From: Magnetococcales bacterium
Lineage (GTDB): Bacteria > Pseudomonadota > Magnetococcia > Magnetococcales > JADFYX01
Reading direction: 5' to 3'
Assembly (NCBI GenBank): GCA_015232405.1
Contig: JADFZS010000017.1
Location: 1-54,931 of the forward strand
Length of the DNA stretch: 54,931 nt
Numbering within the stretch: position 1 is the first letter of the stretch; the number at the start of each line of letters is the position of its first letter. Made by a program: the position numbers and the translations under genes. Below, in pieces: positions 44,293 through 52,793 of the stretch. The notes under the pieces were generated by a model, which did not search any database, was not told the origin of the DNA, and saw nothing but the letters and a program-made list of their open reading frames with translations.

Positions 44293-44408
44293 GTAGCCAG
44301 GATACCTTACAAGTTTCTCATGGTCTATATTTATAACAGAGGCAAGGCTATCGAATCTGTAATTATTATATTCAAGAGTATACCTTTATAACCTCAGTCA
44401 TTTCAGAA

Positions 44409-44442
44409 AAAATAAGTCTGTATCCAAAATAAGTCTGTATCC
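44409..44442 (+). repeat. Tandem duplication of a 17-bp unit upstream of ietA
   Basis: AAAATAAGTCTGTATCC is repeated exactly twice, head to tail, about 115 bp upstream of the ietA start. It could be a recent slippage duplication or a regulator-binding pair. Confidence 0.55.
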
Positions 44443-44458
44443 AAGAGATAAGAGCTAA

Positions 44459-44608
44459 AATGGATTATACAAATTAGCATATAATAAATCCTACCTCTAT
44501 GATATCATTGACAATCTGCCATTCAAGGTTAGCACTACAAGGGTGCGAGACTATCTTGGGAAAATCAACGTGCATAAACACTGGATCAAGTATGTCAAAT
44601 TGCCTTGA
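44459..44608 (+). pseudogene. Unidentified 49-codon coding remnant
   Basis: A plus-strand stretch without start codon, preceded by an in-frame TAA and ended by TGA, reads like protein sequence (YDIIDNLPFKVSTTRVRDYL then GKINVHKHWIKYVKLP). It is the C-terminal part of some larger protein I cannot name. It sits between the ietA promoter region and the potassium-channel gene, in the 401-bp spacer, and may mark the border of the inserted defence module. Confidence 0.35.
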
Positions 44609-44693
44609 TTTTTTACTTTAAGACTGCGAGCTGCTTATACTGGTGTAGGGGAGTGCCTTAAATAGCAAGGTGTATCATTTGTTAATATCACAA

Positions 44694-46220
44694 CTATTTC
44701 AAAGCATTTTCAAAACGGGCTAGATCATCTAGCTGACCGAAGCAGATAAGAACATCACCTGCATGTAGTGTGACATCACCTTTGGGGTTGAAACGTATGT
44801 TTTTGGATTCACTATCCATATAGCCGATGACAATTACATCATCAAAATCTGAGTTGTTGTATAGCTCGTTTAATACACAACCATTTAGTTGAGAGTTGGG
44901 GGGGATATAAAGCTCCTGCATCTCCACCTCATCACTATCGGACCTGAAAGCCATATCAAAAAATTGGGTTGCAGATGGTCTTAACACCATATTTGCCATC
45001 TGGGTTCCACCTATCTGGGCTGGTGATATCACTTTGTTGGCCCCTACCCTCACCAGACGGGACTCAGAGGCTCTGGTGGCTCCACAGGCCACTATGTAAC
45101 AGTCCGGCTTTATATCACGTACCAATAGGATTATATAGACGCTATCCACCTCCGCTTTATAACAGCTGATAACCCCTTGAGCACGCTTTAATCCTGCGCG
45201 CAACCAGAGATCTTCATCTTCTGTCACACTCCCCTTTAGAGTAACCCAGCCCTCTTTTCGCGCTTGTTCGACCTTATTTTCATCGACATCTATTCCCACA
45301 AAAGGTTTTTTCTCTTCTGCCAGAGTTCGACATACTGCTCGACCCAGAGAGTTTAAACCGACAACAATGACATGATTTTGAAAACGATCAATCTGACTTT
45401 CCATACGAATCTCCGTTAAACTAACGAGTCGTTCTGTTAGAGCGGATACCACAATTGAGGTCATGAAGACCACCACCCACATACCAAATAGAGTACCGAC
45501 AACAGCGATAGTCTGACCCGTTGGTGTTGTGGGAGTAATATCACCATAACCAACAGTGGTGATGGTGATAATGGACCAATATACAGCTTCCCAAATTGAG
45601 GTTATTTTTGGGTTTACACCTCTTTCGACGACAAAAAAGGCTACGGCAACCATTCCCCAAACCACAATTGCAACGGTTATGAGGGAGAAAATTTCGTAAG
45701 ACCTCTCCTTGACGATGCTGCCAAAAAACGATAACCGTCGGGAGTAACGAAACAGCTTTAAAACCCGTAATACCCTGAGCACACGGAAAAGCCTGAAAAC
45801 CCTGAAAACAGGTAGTATAGCCAGAAGATCAACGATAGCCAGTGGCTGGACCATCCAAGCCAGTTTAGGAGCTAGAGCTTTACGGGTGGCATATATTGAA
45901 GCGCGGATTTTATTGGGTTTATGGTTGCGGCGGTGATAGCGTTTAAATTCGTGGTTGAAAACTTGACCAAAATCGGAACAGACCCAGAGGCGAAGAAGAT
46001 ATTCGGTAACAAAAATGGTAATGAATATATCTTCCAGCTTGGCAAAAAACTTCAACTCTTCGGCGGTTAGGCTGGGATCTACCTCTAAAACCATGGCAGA
46101 AATTGAGCCAGCAACCACAAACATCATAGCTAAATTAAATATTGGACGAGCAGGACTATCCGGCTCCTCCAAAAGATGATAAAACATCTGTTTGATTATG
46201 TGATATCCGCTCTTTTTCAC
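44694..46220 (-). CDS. Voltage-gated-type (6TM) potassium channel with RCK domain
   Basis: A 508-residue membrane protein. Helices S1-S3 (about 27-135) are followed by an S4-like segment with regularly spaced arginines (FRVFRLFRVLRVLRVLKLF, about 139-157). S5, the pore loop with the filter TVGYGD (222-227) and S6 come next, then an RCK-N domain starting NHVIVVGLNSLGRAV (about 286) and a TrkA-C domain near 420-508 (DVLICFGQLDDL). It should conduct K+ under control of voltage and a cytoplasmic ligand. It is the second channel gene in the window after 11356. There is an N-terminal cytoplasmic stretch of about 25 residues. ATG start, no strong ribosome-binding site. Confidence 0.9.
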   Translation of the reverse strand: MKKSGYHIIKQMFYHLLEEPDSPARPIFNLAMMFVVAGSISAMVLEVDPSLTAEELKFFAKLEDIFITIFVTEYLLRLWVCSDFGQVFNHEFKRYHRRNHKPNKIRASIYATRKALAPKLAWMVQPLAIVDLLAILPVFRVFRLFRVLRVLRVLKLFRYSRRLSFFGSIVKERSYEIFSLITVAIVVWGMVAVAFFVVERGVNPKITSIWEAVYWSIITITTVGYGDITPTTPTGQTIAVVGTLFGMWVVVFMTSIVVSALTERLVSLTEIRMESQIDRFQNHVIVVGLNSLGRAVCRTLAEEKKPFVGIDVDENKVEQARKEGWVTLKGSVTEDEDLWLRAGLKRAQGVISCYKAEVDSVYIILLVRDIKPDCYIVACGATRASESRLVRVGANKVISPAQIGGTQMANMVLRPSATQFFDMAFRSDSDEVEMQELYIPPNSQLNGCVLNELYNNSDFDDVIVIGYMDSESKNIRFNPKGDVTLHAGDVLICFGQLDDLARFENALK

Positions 46221-46395
46221 AAATAAATCCTACTCATTTTATACCGGATACTATACAAAACAACACGATGAACGAAGAATGTATCATAAAATAGCTTTAA
46301 GAGTGAAGTCGATCATCTCTTTTGTTCATATATAATTACTATAAAACTGCTATTTTAAGCGGAACTTTATTAATACCTGCCAACTCAGATTGCTA

Positions 46396-47793
46396 ATGAC
46401 ACCCGATAAAATTAACTTTAAAAATAACCCGACAATTTCGCGGAACGATCTCATATCCTGGTTTGAGGCTGGTTACAAACCTAAAAAGGATTGGCGCATT
46501 GGTACCGAACATGAAAAATTTGGTTTTTCTCGCTTGAATCTATCTCCCATATCCCATGATTCCCAACAAGGCATAGAAAATGTTTTACGAAGTATGGCTG
46601 ATAGCTATGGTTGGCAGCCGATAAAAGAGGACGACAAGATAATTGCCCTTAAAAAAGGGCTGGCTGGTGTAACCTTGGAGCCAGGGGGGCAACTGGAGCT
46701 TTCCGGTGCTCCTATGGAGACGATTCACCAGACCCAAAATGAGATCAATGAACATCTCGACCAACTAGCAGGTGTCTGTAAAAAGCTTGGTATCACCTTT
46801 TTGGGCATAGGAACCCAACCTAAATGGGGTTTTGATGAGATACCATGGATGCCCAAAGGCCGCTATACTATCATGCGCCAATATCTTCCTCATAAGGGGA
46901 AACACAGCTTGGACATGATGACCCGTACCGCCACTGTACAGGCCAATATGGACTATTCCAGCGAGGCCGATATGGTGGCAAAGTTCCGTCTGCTTATGGC
47001 TCTGCAGCCAGTGGCTACAGCACTGTTTGCCAACTCCCCTTTTTTTGATGGTAAACCCAACGGTTTTCAATCTTTCAGGGCCGAGATATGGCGGTTTACC
47101 GACCCTGATCGCTGTGGTTTGTTGCCATTTGTTTTTAATGATGATTTTGGCTTTGAAAGCTATGTGGACTACGCCCTGGATGTCCCTATGCTGTTTCGCT
47201 ATGAAAATGGCAGTTACACAGATGGTAAAGGTGTTCCATTTCGCCAGTTCATGGCTGGGGAGCTGCCTGACAGGCCGGGCCATTTTGCCACAATAGAGGA
47301 TTGGGAGATACATCTATCCACCCTGTTTCCTGATGTCCGCCTTAAGCAATATCTAGAAGCAAGGGGGGCTGATGCTGGCAACTCCCAATCTATATGCGCC
47401 CTACCTGCCTTATGGAAAGGACTGCTCTATAATTCCGACTCCTGCCAGGCAGCTTGGGATCTGGTTGCCAACTGGACCATTGAAGATAGAGCTAGAGTCG
47501 TTGCTGAGGTTCCCCTTATTGGCCTCAAAACCAAAACCCCAGACGGTAAAACCCTGCAACAACTAGCATTGAATGTTTTAAAATGGTCCCGTGCCGGACT
47601 TGCTGCTCTTGACTGTCGCAACGGAGACGGTTGTAACGAAACCATCTACTTAAAAAGTCTGTTTCAAATTGCAGAGAGCGGTATTTCACCTGCTGACCGT
47701 CTACTTGATGCCTACCATAATCGGTGGAATAACTCAGTTGATCCGGTTTTTGAAGAGGAGGAGTTTGAATCGTTTTTTGCCAAGTGCAAATAA
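46396..47793 (+). CDS. gshA: Glutamate-cysteine ligase, plant/alphaproteobacterial type
   Basis: A 465-residue enzyme that ligates glutamate and cysteine, the first step of glutathione synthesis. Family blocks are RIGTEHEKFGFSR (about 34-46), LEPGGQLELSGAP (about 94-106), RQYLPHKGKHSLDMMTRTAT and VQANMDYSSEADM. These match the GCS type shared by plants and many alphaproteobacteria, not the E. coli type. No gshB lies nearby. ATG 46396 is favoured over TTG 46390 although no ribosome-binding site is clear. The divergent neighbour is the potassium channel, whose relatives such as KefC are glutathione-gated, but no link is evident. Confidence 0.94.
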   Translation: MTPDKINFKNNPTISRNDLISWFEAGYKPKKDWRIGTEHEKFGFSRLNLSPISHDSQQGIENVLRSMADSYGWQPIKEDDKIIALKKGLAGVTLEPGGQLELSGAPMETIHQTQNEINEHLDQLAGVCKKLGITFLGIGTQPKWGFDEIPWMPKGRYTIMRQYLPHKGKHSLDMMTRTATVQANMDYSSEADMVAKFRLLMALQPVATALFANSPFFDGKPNGFQSFRAEIWRFTDPDRCGLLPFVFNDDFGFESYVDYALDVPMLFRYENGSYTDGKGVPFRQFMAGELPDRPGHFATIEDWEIHLSTLFPDVRLKQYLEARGADAGNSQSICALPALWKGLLYNSDSCQAAWDLVANWTIEDRARVVAEVPLIGLKTKTPDGKTLQQLALNVLKWSRAGLAALDCRNGDGCNETIYLKSLFQIAESGISPADRLLDAYHNRWNNSVDPVFEEEEFESFFAKCK

Positions 47794-47869
47794 CCCATTT
47801 ATTGCTATATATATTGATTACTGGGATTAATTCTTAATCCTTTTTTTGATACAAGTGAGTTTGGTTGTT

Positions 47870-48592
47870 ATGGAACGGCTGATAATCTTAGATACAGAGA
47901 CCACCGGAATATCTCCCAATGATGGGCATCGTATTGTTGAGATAGGCTGTATAGAGCTGGTTAACTATCGTAAGGGAGACCAACGCCAGTGGTATCTCAA
48001 CCCGGATATGGAAATCCCCCGGGAGGCAACCAAGGTACACGGAATTACCAATGAACAGGTGGCTGACGCTCCTCGTTTTGCCGATATTGCCGATAGTTTT
48101 ATAGAGTTTATCAAAGATGACAAACTGGTGATCCACAACGCCAGTTTTGATATGGGCTTTTTAAATTCAGAGCTAAGTAGAGCGCAAAAACCCAATATCA
48201 AGAGCGACCGGGCCATTGATACCCTTGCCATGGCCAGACAAAAATATCCCGGCTCCCCAGCCAGCCTGGACGCCCTGTGTCGCCGTTTCAAGATAGACAA
48301 CTCCAACCGTACGTTCCACGGGGCGTTATTGGACTCTGAGCTGTTGGCGGAGGTCTATATTGAACTGATGGGTGGCAATCAGTTCAACCTTGATTTTGAT
48401 CTTCTAACCACACCATCCACAGTGGAGACAGCTGCGCAAAGCGGTGGCACAAACAAAGCAGAAAAAAAACTAGAGCCTCTGGTTTTTCCCAAACGCAAAT
48501 GGTCGGTAAACAGTGAAGAAGAGAAGAGCCACCAGGAGTTTTTACAGGTTATAAGCAAAAAATCCGGTAAAACACCAATCTGGACAACCTAA
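47870..48592 (+). CDS. dnaQ: DNA polymerase III epsilon subunit (3'-5' proofreading exonuclease)
   Basis: A 240-residue DEDDh exonuclease that proofreads the replicative polymerase. The ExoI motif is ILDTETTG, ExoII is HNASFDMGFLNSEL and ExoIIIe is HGALLDSELLAEVYIELMGG (about 150-169). The C-terminal tail, rich in Glu/Lys, may carry the alpha-subunit contact. An upstream frame is open, but ATG 47870 starts MERLIILDTETTG, the canonical N-terminus. The end overlaps the convergent LysR gene by 4 bp. Confidence 0.95.
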   Translation: MERLIILDTETTGISPNDGHRIVEIGCIELVNYRKGDQRQWYLNPDMEIPREATKVHGITNEQVADAPRFADIADSFIEFIKDDKLVIHNASFDMGFLNSELSRAQKPNIKSDRAIDTLAMARQKYPGSPASLDALCRRFKIDNSNRTFHGALLDSELLAEVYIELMGGNQFNLDFDLLTTPSTVETAAQSGGTNKAEKKLEPLVFPKRKWSVNSEEEKSHQEFLQVISKKSGKTPIWTT

Positions 48593-49506
48593 ACCTCTAC
48601 AACCATATCCTTGCACTTGCTTTTAGCAAAGTTGAGCATCTCTTCCACCGCTTTTGAGCGGAACTTCTGCTTCTGGTAGACAAAGTTCAACATCCGTTTC
48701 ATGGAGACCCCTTTTAAACGGTGGGCAGTCAAACTTTTTAAGCGCAGTTCCTTACTTATCGACACACTGGAGACAATGCTAAAGCCAACATTACCTTCAA
48801 TGGCGGCCTTGACAGACTCTGTTGTGCCCAACTCCAGCACCATATCCAGATCATCATAGTTGACACCGTTTTTCTTGAGATGTTCAGCTATGACCTCACG
48901 GGTACCTGACCCCTCTTCCCGGGAGACAAACGGATACTCTTTGAGTTTAGCCAGAGGTATCTCAGACATATGGGCAAGGGGGTGGTTGACGGGAAGAGCA
49001 ACTATCAACTCATCCTCTATACAGGGGACAATATGGATATTTTTATTCTGTACCGGACCCTCAACCATACCAAGATCAATTGTGGCATCTTCGAGCTTGC
49101 GCACAATAAGCCGGGTATTATCTACGGTCATACGCACCCGAACATCAGGAAACTGTTCATGGTAACTACTCAGTATTACTGGTAGAATATATTCACCAAT
49201 GGTGGTGGATGCTCCCAACTTGACAATACCACGAGTCATCCCGGTCATCTCATTGATGGCCTTGTCTGTCTCGCGATATAGCTCTAGAATACGCTCAGTG
49301 TAGTTAAAAACCATTTGACCGGCTTCGGTCATGGTTATGCGGTTGTGGTGTCGATCAAAAAGCCGGGTGTCAAAATGCTCTTCGAGCTGACGTATCTGGA
49401 AAGTAACCGCTGGTTGCGTCAGATATAACTCTTCGGCAGCCCTGGTAAATGATAGATGCTTGGCAACTGCATGGAAAACCCGCAAACGTGTATCTGAAAA
49501 GCTCAT
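48589..49506 (-). CDS. LysR-type transcriptional regulator
   Basis: A 305-residue regulator. The winged helix-turn-helix is at about 15-60 (LSFTRAAEELYLTQPAVTFQ then IRQLEEHFDTRLFDRHHN), followed by the linker helix and a periplasmic-binding-like effector domain (about 90-300). It is closest in pattern to the CbbR/CysB-like branch, but the effector cannot be deduced. LysR proteins usually control a divergent gene, here the HAD gene at 49738 and, behind it, the TSUP transporter. The 231-bp AT-rich spacer between them has room for a binding site, although I see no clear T-N11-A pair that I would defend. Confidence 0.9.
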   Translation of the reverse strand: MSFSDTRLRVFHAVAKHLSFTRAAEELYLTQPAVTFQIRQLEEHFDTRLFDRHHNRITMTEAGQMVFNYTERILELYRETDKAINEMTGMTRGIVKLGASTTIGEYILPVILSSYHEQFPDVRVRMTVDNTRLIVRKLEDATIDLGMVEGPVQNKNIHIVPCIEDELIVALPVNHPLAHMSEIPLAKLKEYPFVSREEGSGTREVIAEHLKKNGVNYDDLDMVLELGTTESVKAAIEGNVGFSIVSSVSISKELRLKSLTAHRLKGVSMKRMLNFVYQKQKFRSKAVEEMLNFAKSKCKDMVVEV

Positions 49507-49737
49507 ATATGGCCCCTAAAAGGCAAATAGATAACGATCAACTGCCCCCAAGAATGACAATTTACAGTTGAAGAAAACTTGTTTAATGACGGCATAAAGG
49601 TTTTAAATATACTCACATACTAAAAAATAATTTAATCGAAGTATACCTAGATATTTTCAAAATTATAGAAAATCTACCTTACCCATTGTTTTATATGAAA
49701 ATTTTTTTATTGAAAAAATACAACAAAGTTAACAAAA

Positions 49738-50700
49738 ATGGATAAAAAGCCTAAAATAACTGATCCGACCGTACTAACAAGTAACATGCAACGCTATAGA
49801 GAAAAACTATGCAGCGCAAATATTTTTTTGGATAAGCTGCTAAAAAGTGGCGTTATGAAGAGGGTAGGTTTTTCGCAACTTATTGATAATTTTGACCTTA
49901 TCCTCTTTGATGCCTACGGAGTTTTAAACAGTGGTGCATATCCCATCAAAGGGGCTGTAGCTGCCATAAATAGCTGTGTTGAGGGTGGAAAAAATTTTTT
50001 GGTGGTCTCAAACAACGCCTCGGAAAAATCTCTGGGTGTATGGCAGCGTCTCGATAAACTGGGCTTTAACATCAAACATGAACAGATAATCACCTCTGGA
50101 ATGGCAATTAGATCGTATCTTGCCGATTCACCATTTAAAGGCAAACCTTATCTGTTGGTTGGCACTCAAGATAGTGCAAATGACTACTGCGTAGATAGGG
50201 ACAATCTGTTGTTAAACCCACCAGATGGACCCCTTAAAACAGATGGTAAACCTGCCTATATATTGCTGTGTAGCAACCGGGATTATTACGGTAAAGAACA
50301 GCAAAAGGTTGTGGAGACTCAACTAGCCATGGGACCACTACCCCTTTTGGTGGCAAACCCTGATATAATTGTCCAGGGCAACAATTCTGAATCGGTAGTG
50401 GTAGCTGGTTATACCGCCTATGAGCTAGCCAACAGATATAACTGCCCCACTATGGGAATCGGCAAACCCTTTAATCCGGTCTATCAGTTGGCATTGAGAC
50501 AGTATCCTGATATCCCAGCCAAGAGAATTTTAATGGTGGGGGACTCCCTAACAACAGATATTCTCGGTGGTGCAGCCATGGGGTTTGCCACCTGCCTCAC
50601 CCTATCCGGTATCCATGGCAAGGATAGGGACAATATAGAGGCTGTCTGTAAGAGCTGGACCATCCAACCAGATTATATCATCAACGGCATAGGCAGCTAA
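49738..50700 (+). CDS. HAD-superfamily hydrolase, subfamily IIA
   Basis: A 320-residue phosphatase-like protein of the HAD-IIA group (NagD/pyridoxal-phosphatase branch, TIGR01459-like). Motif I is LILFDAYGVLNSG (about 57-69), motif II is LVVSNNAS, and motif IV is ILMVGDSLTTDILGG (about 261-275). The second acid of motif I is Tyr instead of Asp, as in some members with Trp or Tyr there, so activity may differ. It probably dephosphorylates a small metabolite. It is followed after 3 nt by the TSUP transporter gene, suggesting one operon, and divergently by the LysR gene. Confidence 0.85.
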   Translation: MDKKPKITDPTVLTSNMQRYREKLCSANIFLDKLLKSGVMKRVGFSQLIDNFDLILFDAYGVLNSGAYPIKGAVAAINSCVEGGKNFLVVSNNASEKSLGVWQRLDKLGFNIKHEQIITSGMAIRSYLADSPFKGKPYLLVGTQDSANDYCVDRDNLLLNPPDGPLKTDGKPAYILLCSNRDYYGKEQQKVVETQLAMGPLPLLVANPDIIVQGNNSESVVVAGYTAYELANRYNCPTMGIGKPFNPVYQLALRQYPDIPAKRILMVGDSLTTDILGGAAMGFATCLTLSGIHGKDRDNIEAVCKSWTIQPDYIINGIGS

Positions 50701-50703
50701 ATT

Positions 50704-51534
50704 ATGGAGTTACTGGATGGGATAAATTTCAACTCCCTATTGCTTTTTACATCCATGGCTACAGGACTGTTTGCCGGTGTTATTGCCGGACTTTTTGGGG
50801 TTGGGGGTGGTATTATAATTGTCCCGGCTCTGCTTTTGCTGTTTCATTTTATCGATCTACCCCCTTTGTATATAATGCAAATGGCGGTGGGAACCTCACT
50901 TGCCACCATTATTATTACCAATTTAATGGCGACATTTAAGCAGCAGCGTCGCCAGAGCATAAACTGGCTTGCTGTTAGCTACTACACCCCAGGGGTTCTC
51001 TGTGGAGCCTGGCTTGGAGCACAGATTGCGGTCAGGTTGGATGGGGGTTTTTTGCAGACACTGTTTGGTATTTTTTTGCTCACCATCAGCTACAAGATGA
51101 TCAGAAGTGGAAGTGACCCACAACAGCAAAGCAAACCGATCAAACTGCAAAGACTAACCTCAACTATAATCAGCATGATAATTGGGGCCATAAGCTCCCT
51201 GTTTGGTATTGGCGGTGGCTCGCTATCTGTCCCTGCCTTAAACCTATTGGCCCATATACCAATAAGGGTGGCGGTTGGCAGCTCCTCGGCAATCGGTATT
51301 TTTTTGGCTATAGCCGGGGTAGCAGGTTTTATCCAATCAGGATCAAACAACCCCGACCTACCACCAGGAACATGGGGCTATATCGTACCAGAGGCTTTTG
51401 TAGGCATAATAATAGGCACTCTAATAACAACCCCCATAGGGGTAAAACTAGCCCACACCCTACCCCCAGCAAAACTCAGCAAAAGCTTCGGTATATTCCT
51501 GCTATTGGTGGGCTTTAAGTTGATTGTTGACTGA
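50704..51534 (+). CDS. TSUP-family (TauE/SafE) transporter
   Basis: A 276-residue membrane protein of eight helices in two related halves. The halves show the repeated signature GLFGVGGGIIIVPAL (about 30-44) and SLFGIGGGSLSVPAL (about 165-179). TSUP carriers move sulfite, sulfoacetate or related anions outward. It lies 3 nt after the HAD gene, so the pair may handle a sulfonate or phosphonate metabolite, controlled by the LysR protein. Substrate unknown. Confidence 0.92.
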   Translation: MELLDGINFNSLLLFTSMATGLFAGVIAGLFGVGGGIIIVPALLLLFHFIDLPPLYIMQMAVGTSLATIIITNLMATFKQQRRQSINWLAVSYYTPGVLCGAWLGAQIAVRLDGGFLQTLFGIFLLTISYKMIRSGSDPQQQSKPIKLQRLTSTIISMIIGAISSLFGIGGGSLSVPALNLLAHIPIRVAVGSSSAIGIFLAIAGVAGFIQSGSNNPDLPPGTWGYIVPEAFVGIIIGTLITTPIGVKLAHTLPPAKLSKSFGIFLLLVGFKLIVD

Positions 51535-51541
51535 GAAAAGA

Positions 51542-52744
51542 CTACCACAACACACTGTTTTTATTGACCAATGTGTTGTCGAAGGAGTATTTGTCCAAGA
51601 ATTTTTGTACCAGTTTTATGTTACGGGTGCCTGCTATTGTGTAGTATGTTAGTAAAAACAGGGATATACCCTTTGGTATATGCTCATAAGTGCGCTCTTT
51701 GGGTGAGCCAAAAATTTGGATTGCCAAAGATAGGATGGAGTGGCGTTTTTTGAATAGTTGGGACTCAACATCCCCTACTGTTTTAAAAGCTTCAAGCTCA
51801 AGTAAGGCCGTTAGTAGCGGCTCTAAATTTTTACCTTGATACATCAATCTGGTGTTGTAGTTATCTGAGATCAATTTATCAAAATTTCTCACCAGATCAT
51901 TGCCCAATATCAGATCGTCCAAGGCTTCGTTGTTAAGTGAGTCACCCTTTTTTGCCAGTTTGGTCTTATCAATTTTACCTAAAGGTGGCAGGTTGGCTTG
52001 GGGTATAAGGGGACCAGGTTTGGTTACTTTCTCCTTATTCTCCTGCAAAGAGCTTTCCTTTGCCTTCTTTTTCTGGCTTTTGCTTTTTGTCGGTAGCCTC
52101 TTCTTGCTTGGAGTCTCTTGATCCTGCTGGTTCCAGTTATAGGGGTTTAAACTTTTTTTGATGTTGTTGAGTTCAGAGTCAGCAAGCTCCAGCATATAGG
52201 CAAGTTGGTTGAACTGGCGTAGCTGCTCTTGGGGAAACTGATCCGCCGGATAACCGATGTGTCGAGCGATTTTAGACCAGGTATCTTGGAACAGTGAGAA
52301 AACCTGCACCTCTATATGCAGATCGGCAAAACGCTGATATTCATCTAGTTTCAAACGATCATCACCCAGCTTTAACATTAGGGAAGAGCCGGGATAACCA
52401 AAAGCTTCGGGATCGTCTTTCTCCTGGATTGAGACCTCAGCCACACCAAAAGAGCTGGTCAGTTTTCTTAAAATAAAAGGGATATCTTTTTCATAAAATG
52501 TCACCACACGCAACGCCATGAAATGCTGCATGTCAGACATAATGGGATATGTACCATCTGGCAGGATAGCAACCTCTTTACCCAGATCTTCATCCGATTT
52601 TAGATGCCCGGAAACCTGCACCAGACCAATTTTACCTTCACGAGCAATCAGCACTTGCACAAGGGACTTGAAAATATCTATAAACTCAAGATAGTGCGCT
52701 CTTGACTCTTTATTACTGCACACATTGGCCTTGGTAGTAGTCAT
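51542..52744 (-). CDS. RelA/SpoT-like nucleotidyltransferase-fold protein, paralogue 1
   Basis: A 400-residue protein. Residues about 15-195 resemble the RelA/SpoT (p)ppGpp synthetase domain: HLKSDEDLGKEV in place of R.K...S...K, then HFMALRVVTFYEKDIPFILR (about 74-93), then GYPGSSLML (116-124), then LHIEVQVFSLFQDTWSKIAR (142-161) where the active-site Glu is kept (Glu145). The synthetase Asp appears to be His74, so activity is uncertain. A Lys/Gln-rich linker (about 200-260) leads to a C-terminal helical domain shared with the next protein. Real (p)ppGpp synthesis is not proven. No hydrolase HD domain is present. Confidence 0.6.
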   Translation of the reverse strand: MTTTKANVCSNKESRAHYLEFIDIFKSLVQVLIAREGKIGLVQVSGHLKSDEDLGKEVAILPDGTYPIMSDMQHFMALRVVTFYEKDIPFILRKLTSSFGVAEVSIQEKDDPEAFGYPGSSLMLKLGDDRLKLDEYQRFADLHIEVQVFSLFQDTWSKIARHIGYPADQFPQEQLRQFNQLAYMLELADSELNNIKKSLNPYNWNQQDQETPSKKRLPTKSKSQKKKAKESSLQENKEKVTKPGPLIPQANLPPLGKIDKTKLAKKGDSLNNEALDDLILGNDLVRNFDKLISDNYNTRLMYQGKNLEPLLTALLELEAFKTVGDVESQLFKKRHSILSLAIQIFGSPKERTYEHIPKGISLFLLTYYTIAGTRNIKLVQKFLDKYSFDNTLVNKNSVLW

Positions 52745-52793
52745 GGCATAAATATCTGCTCTTTAAAAGTAAAGCAACTTAAACCGGGATAAC

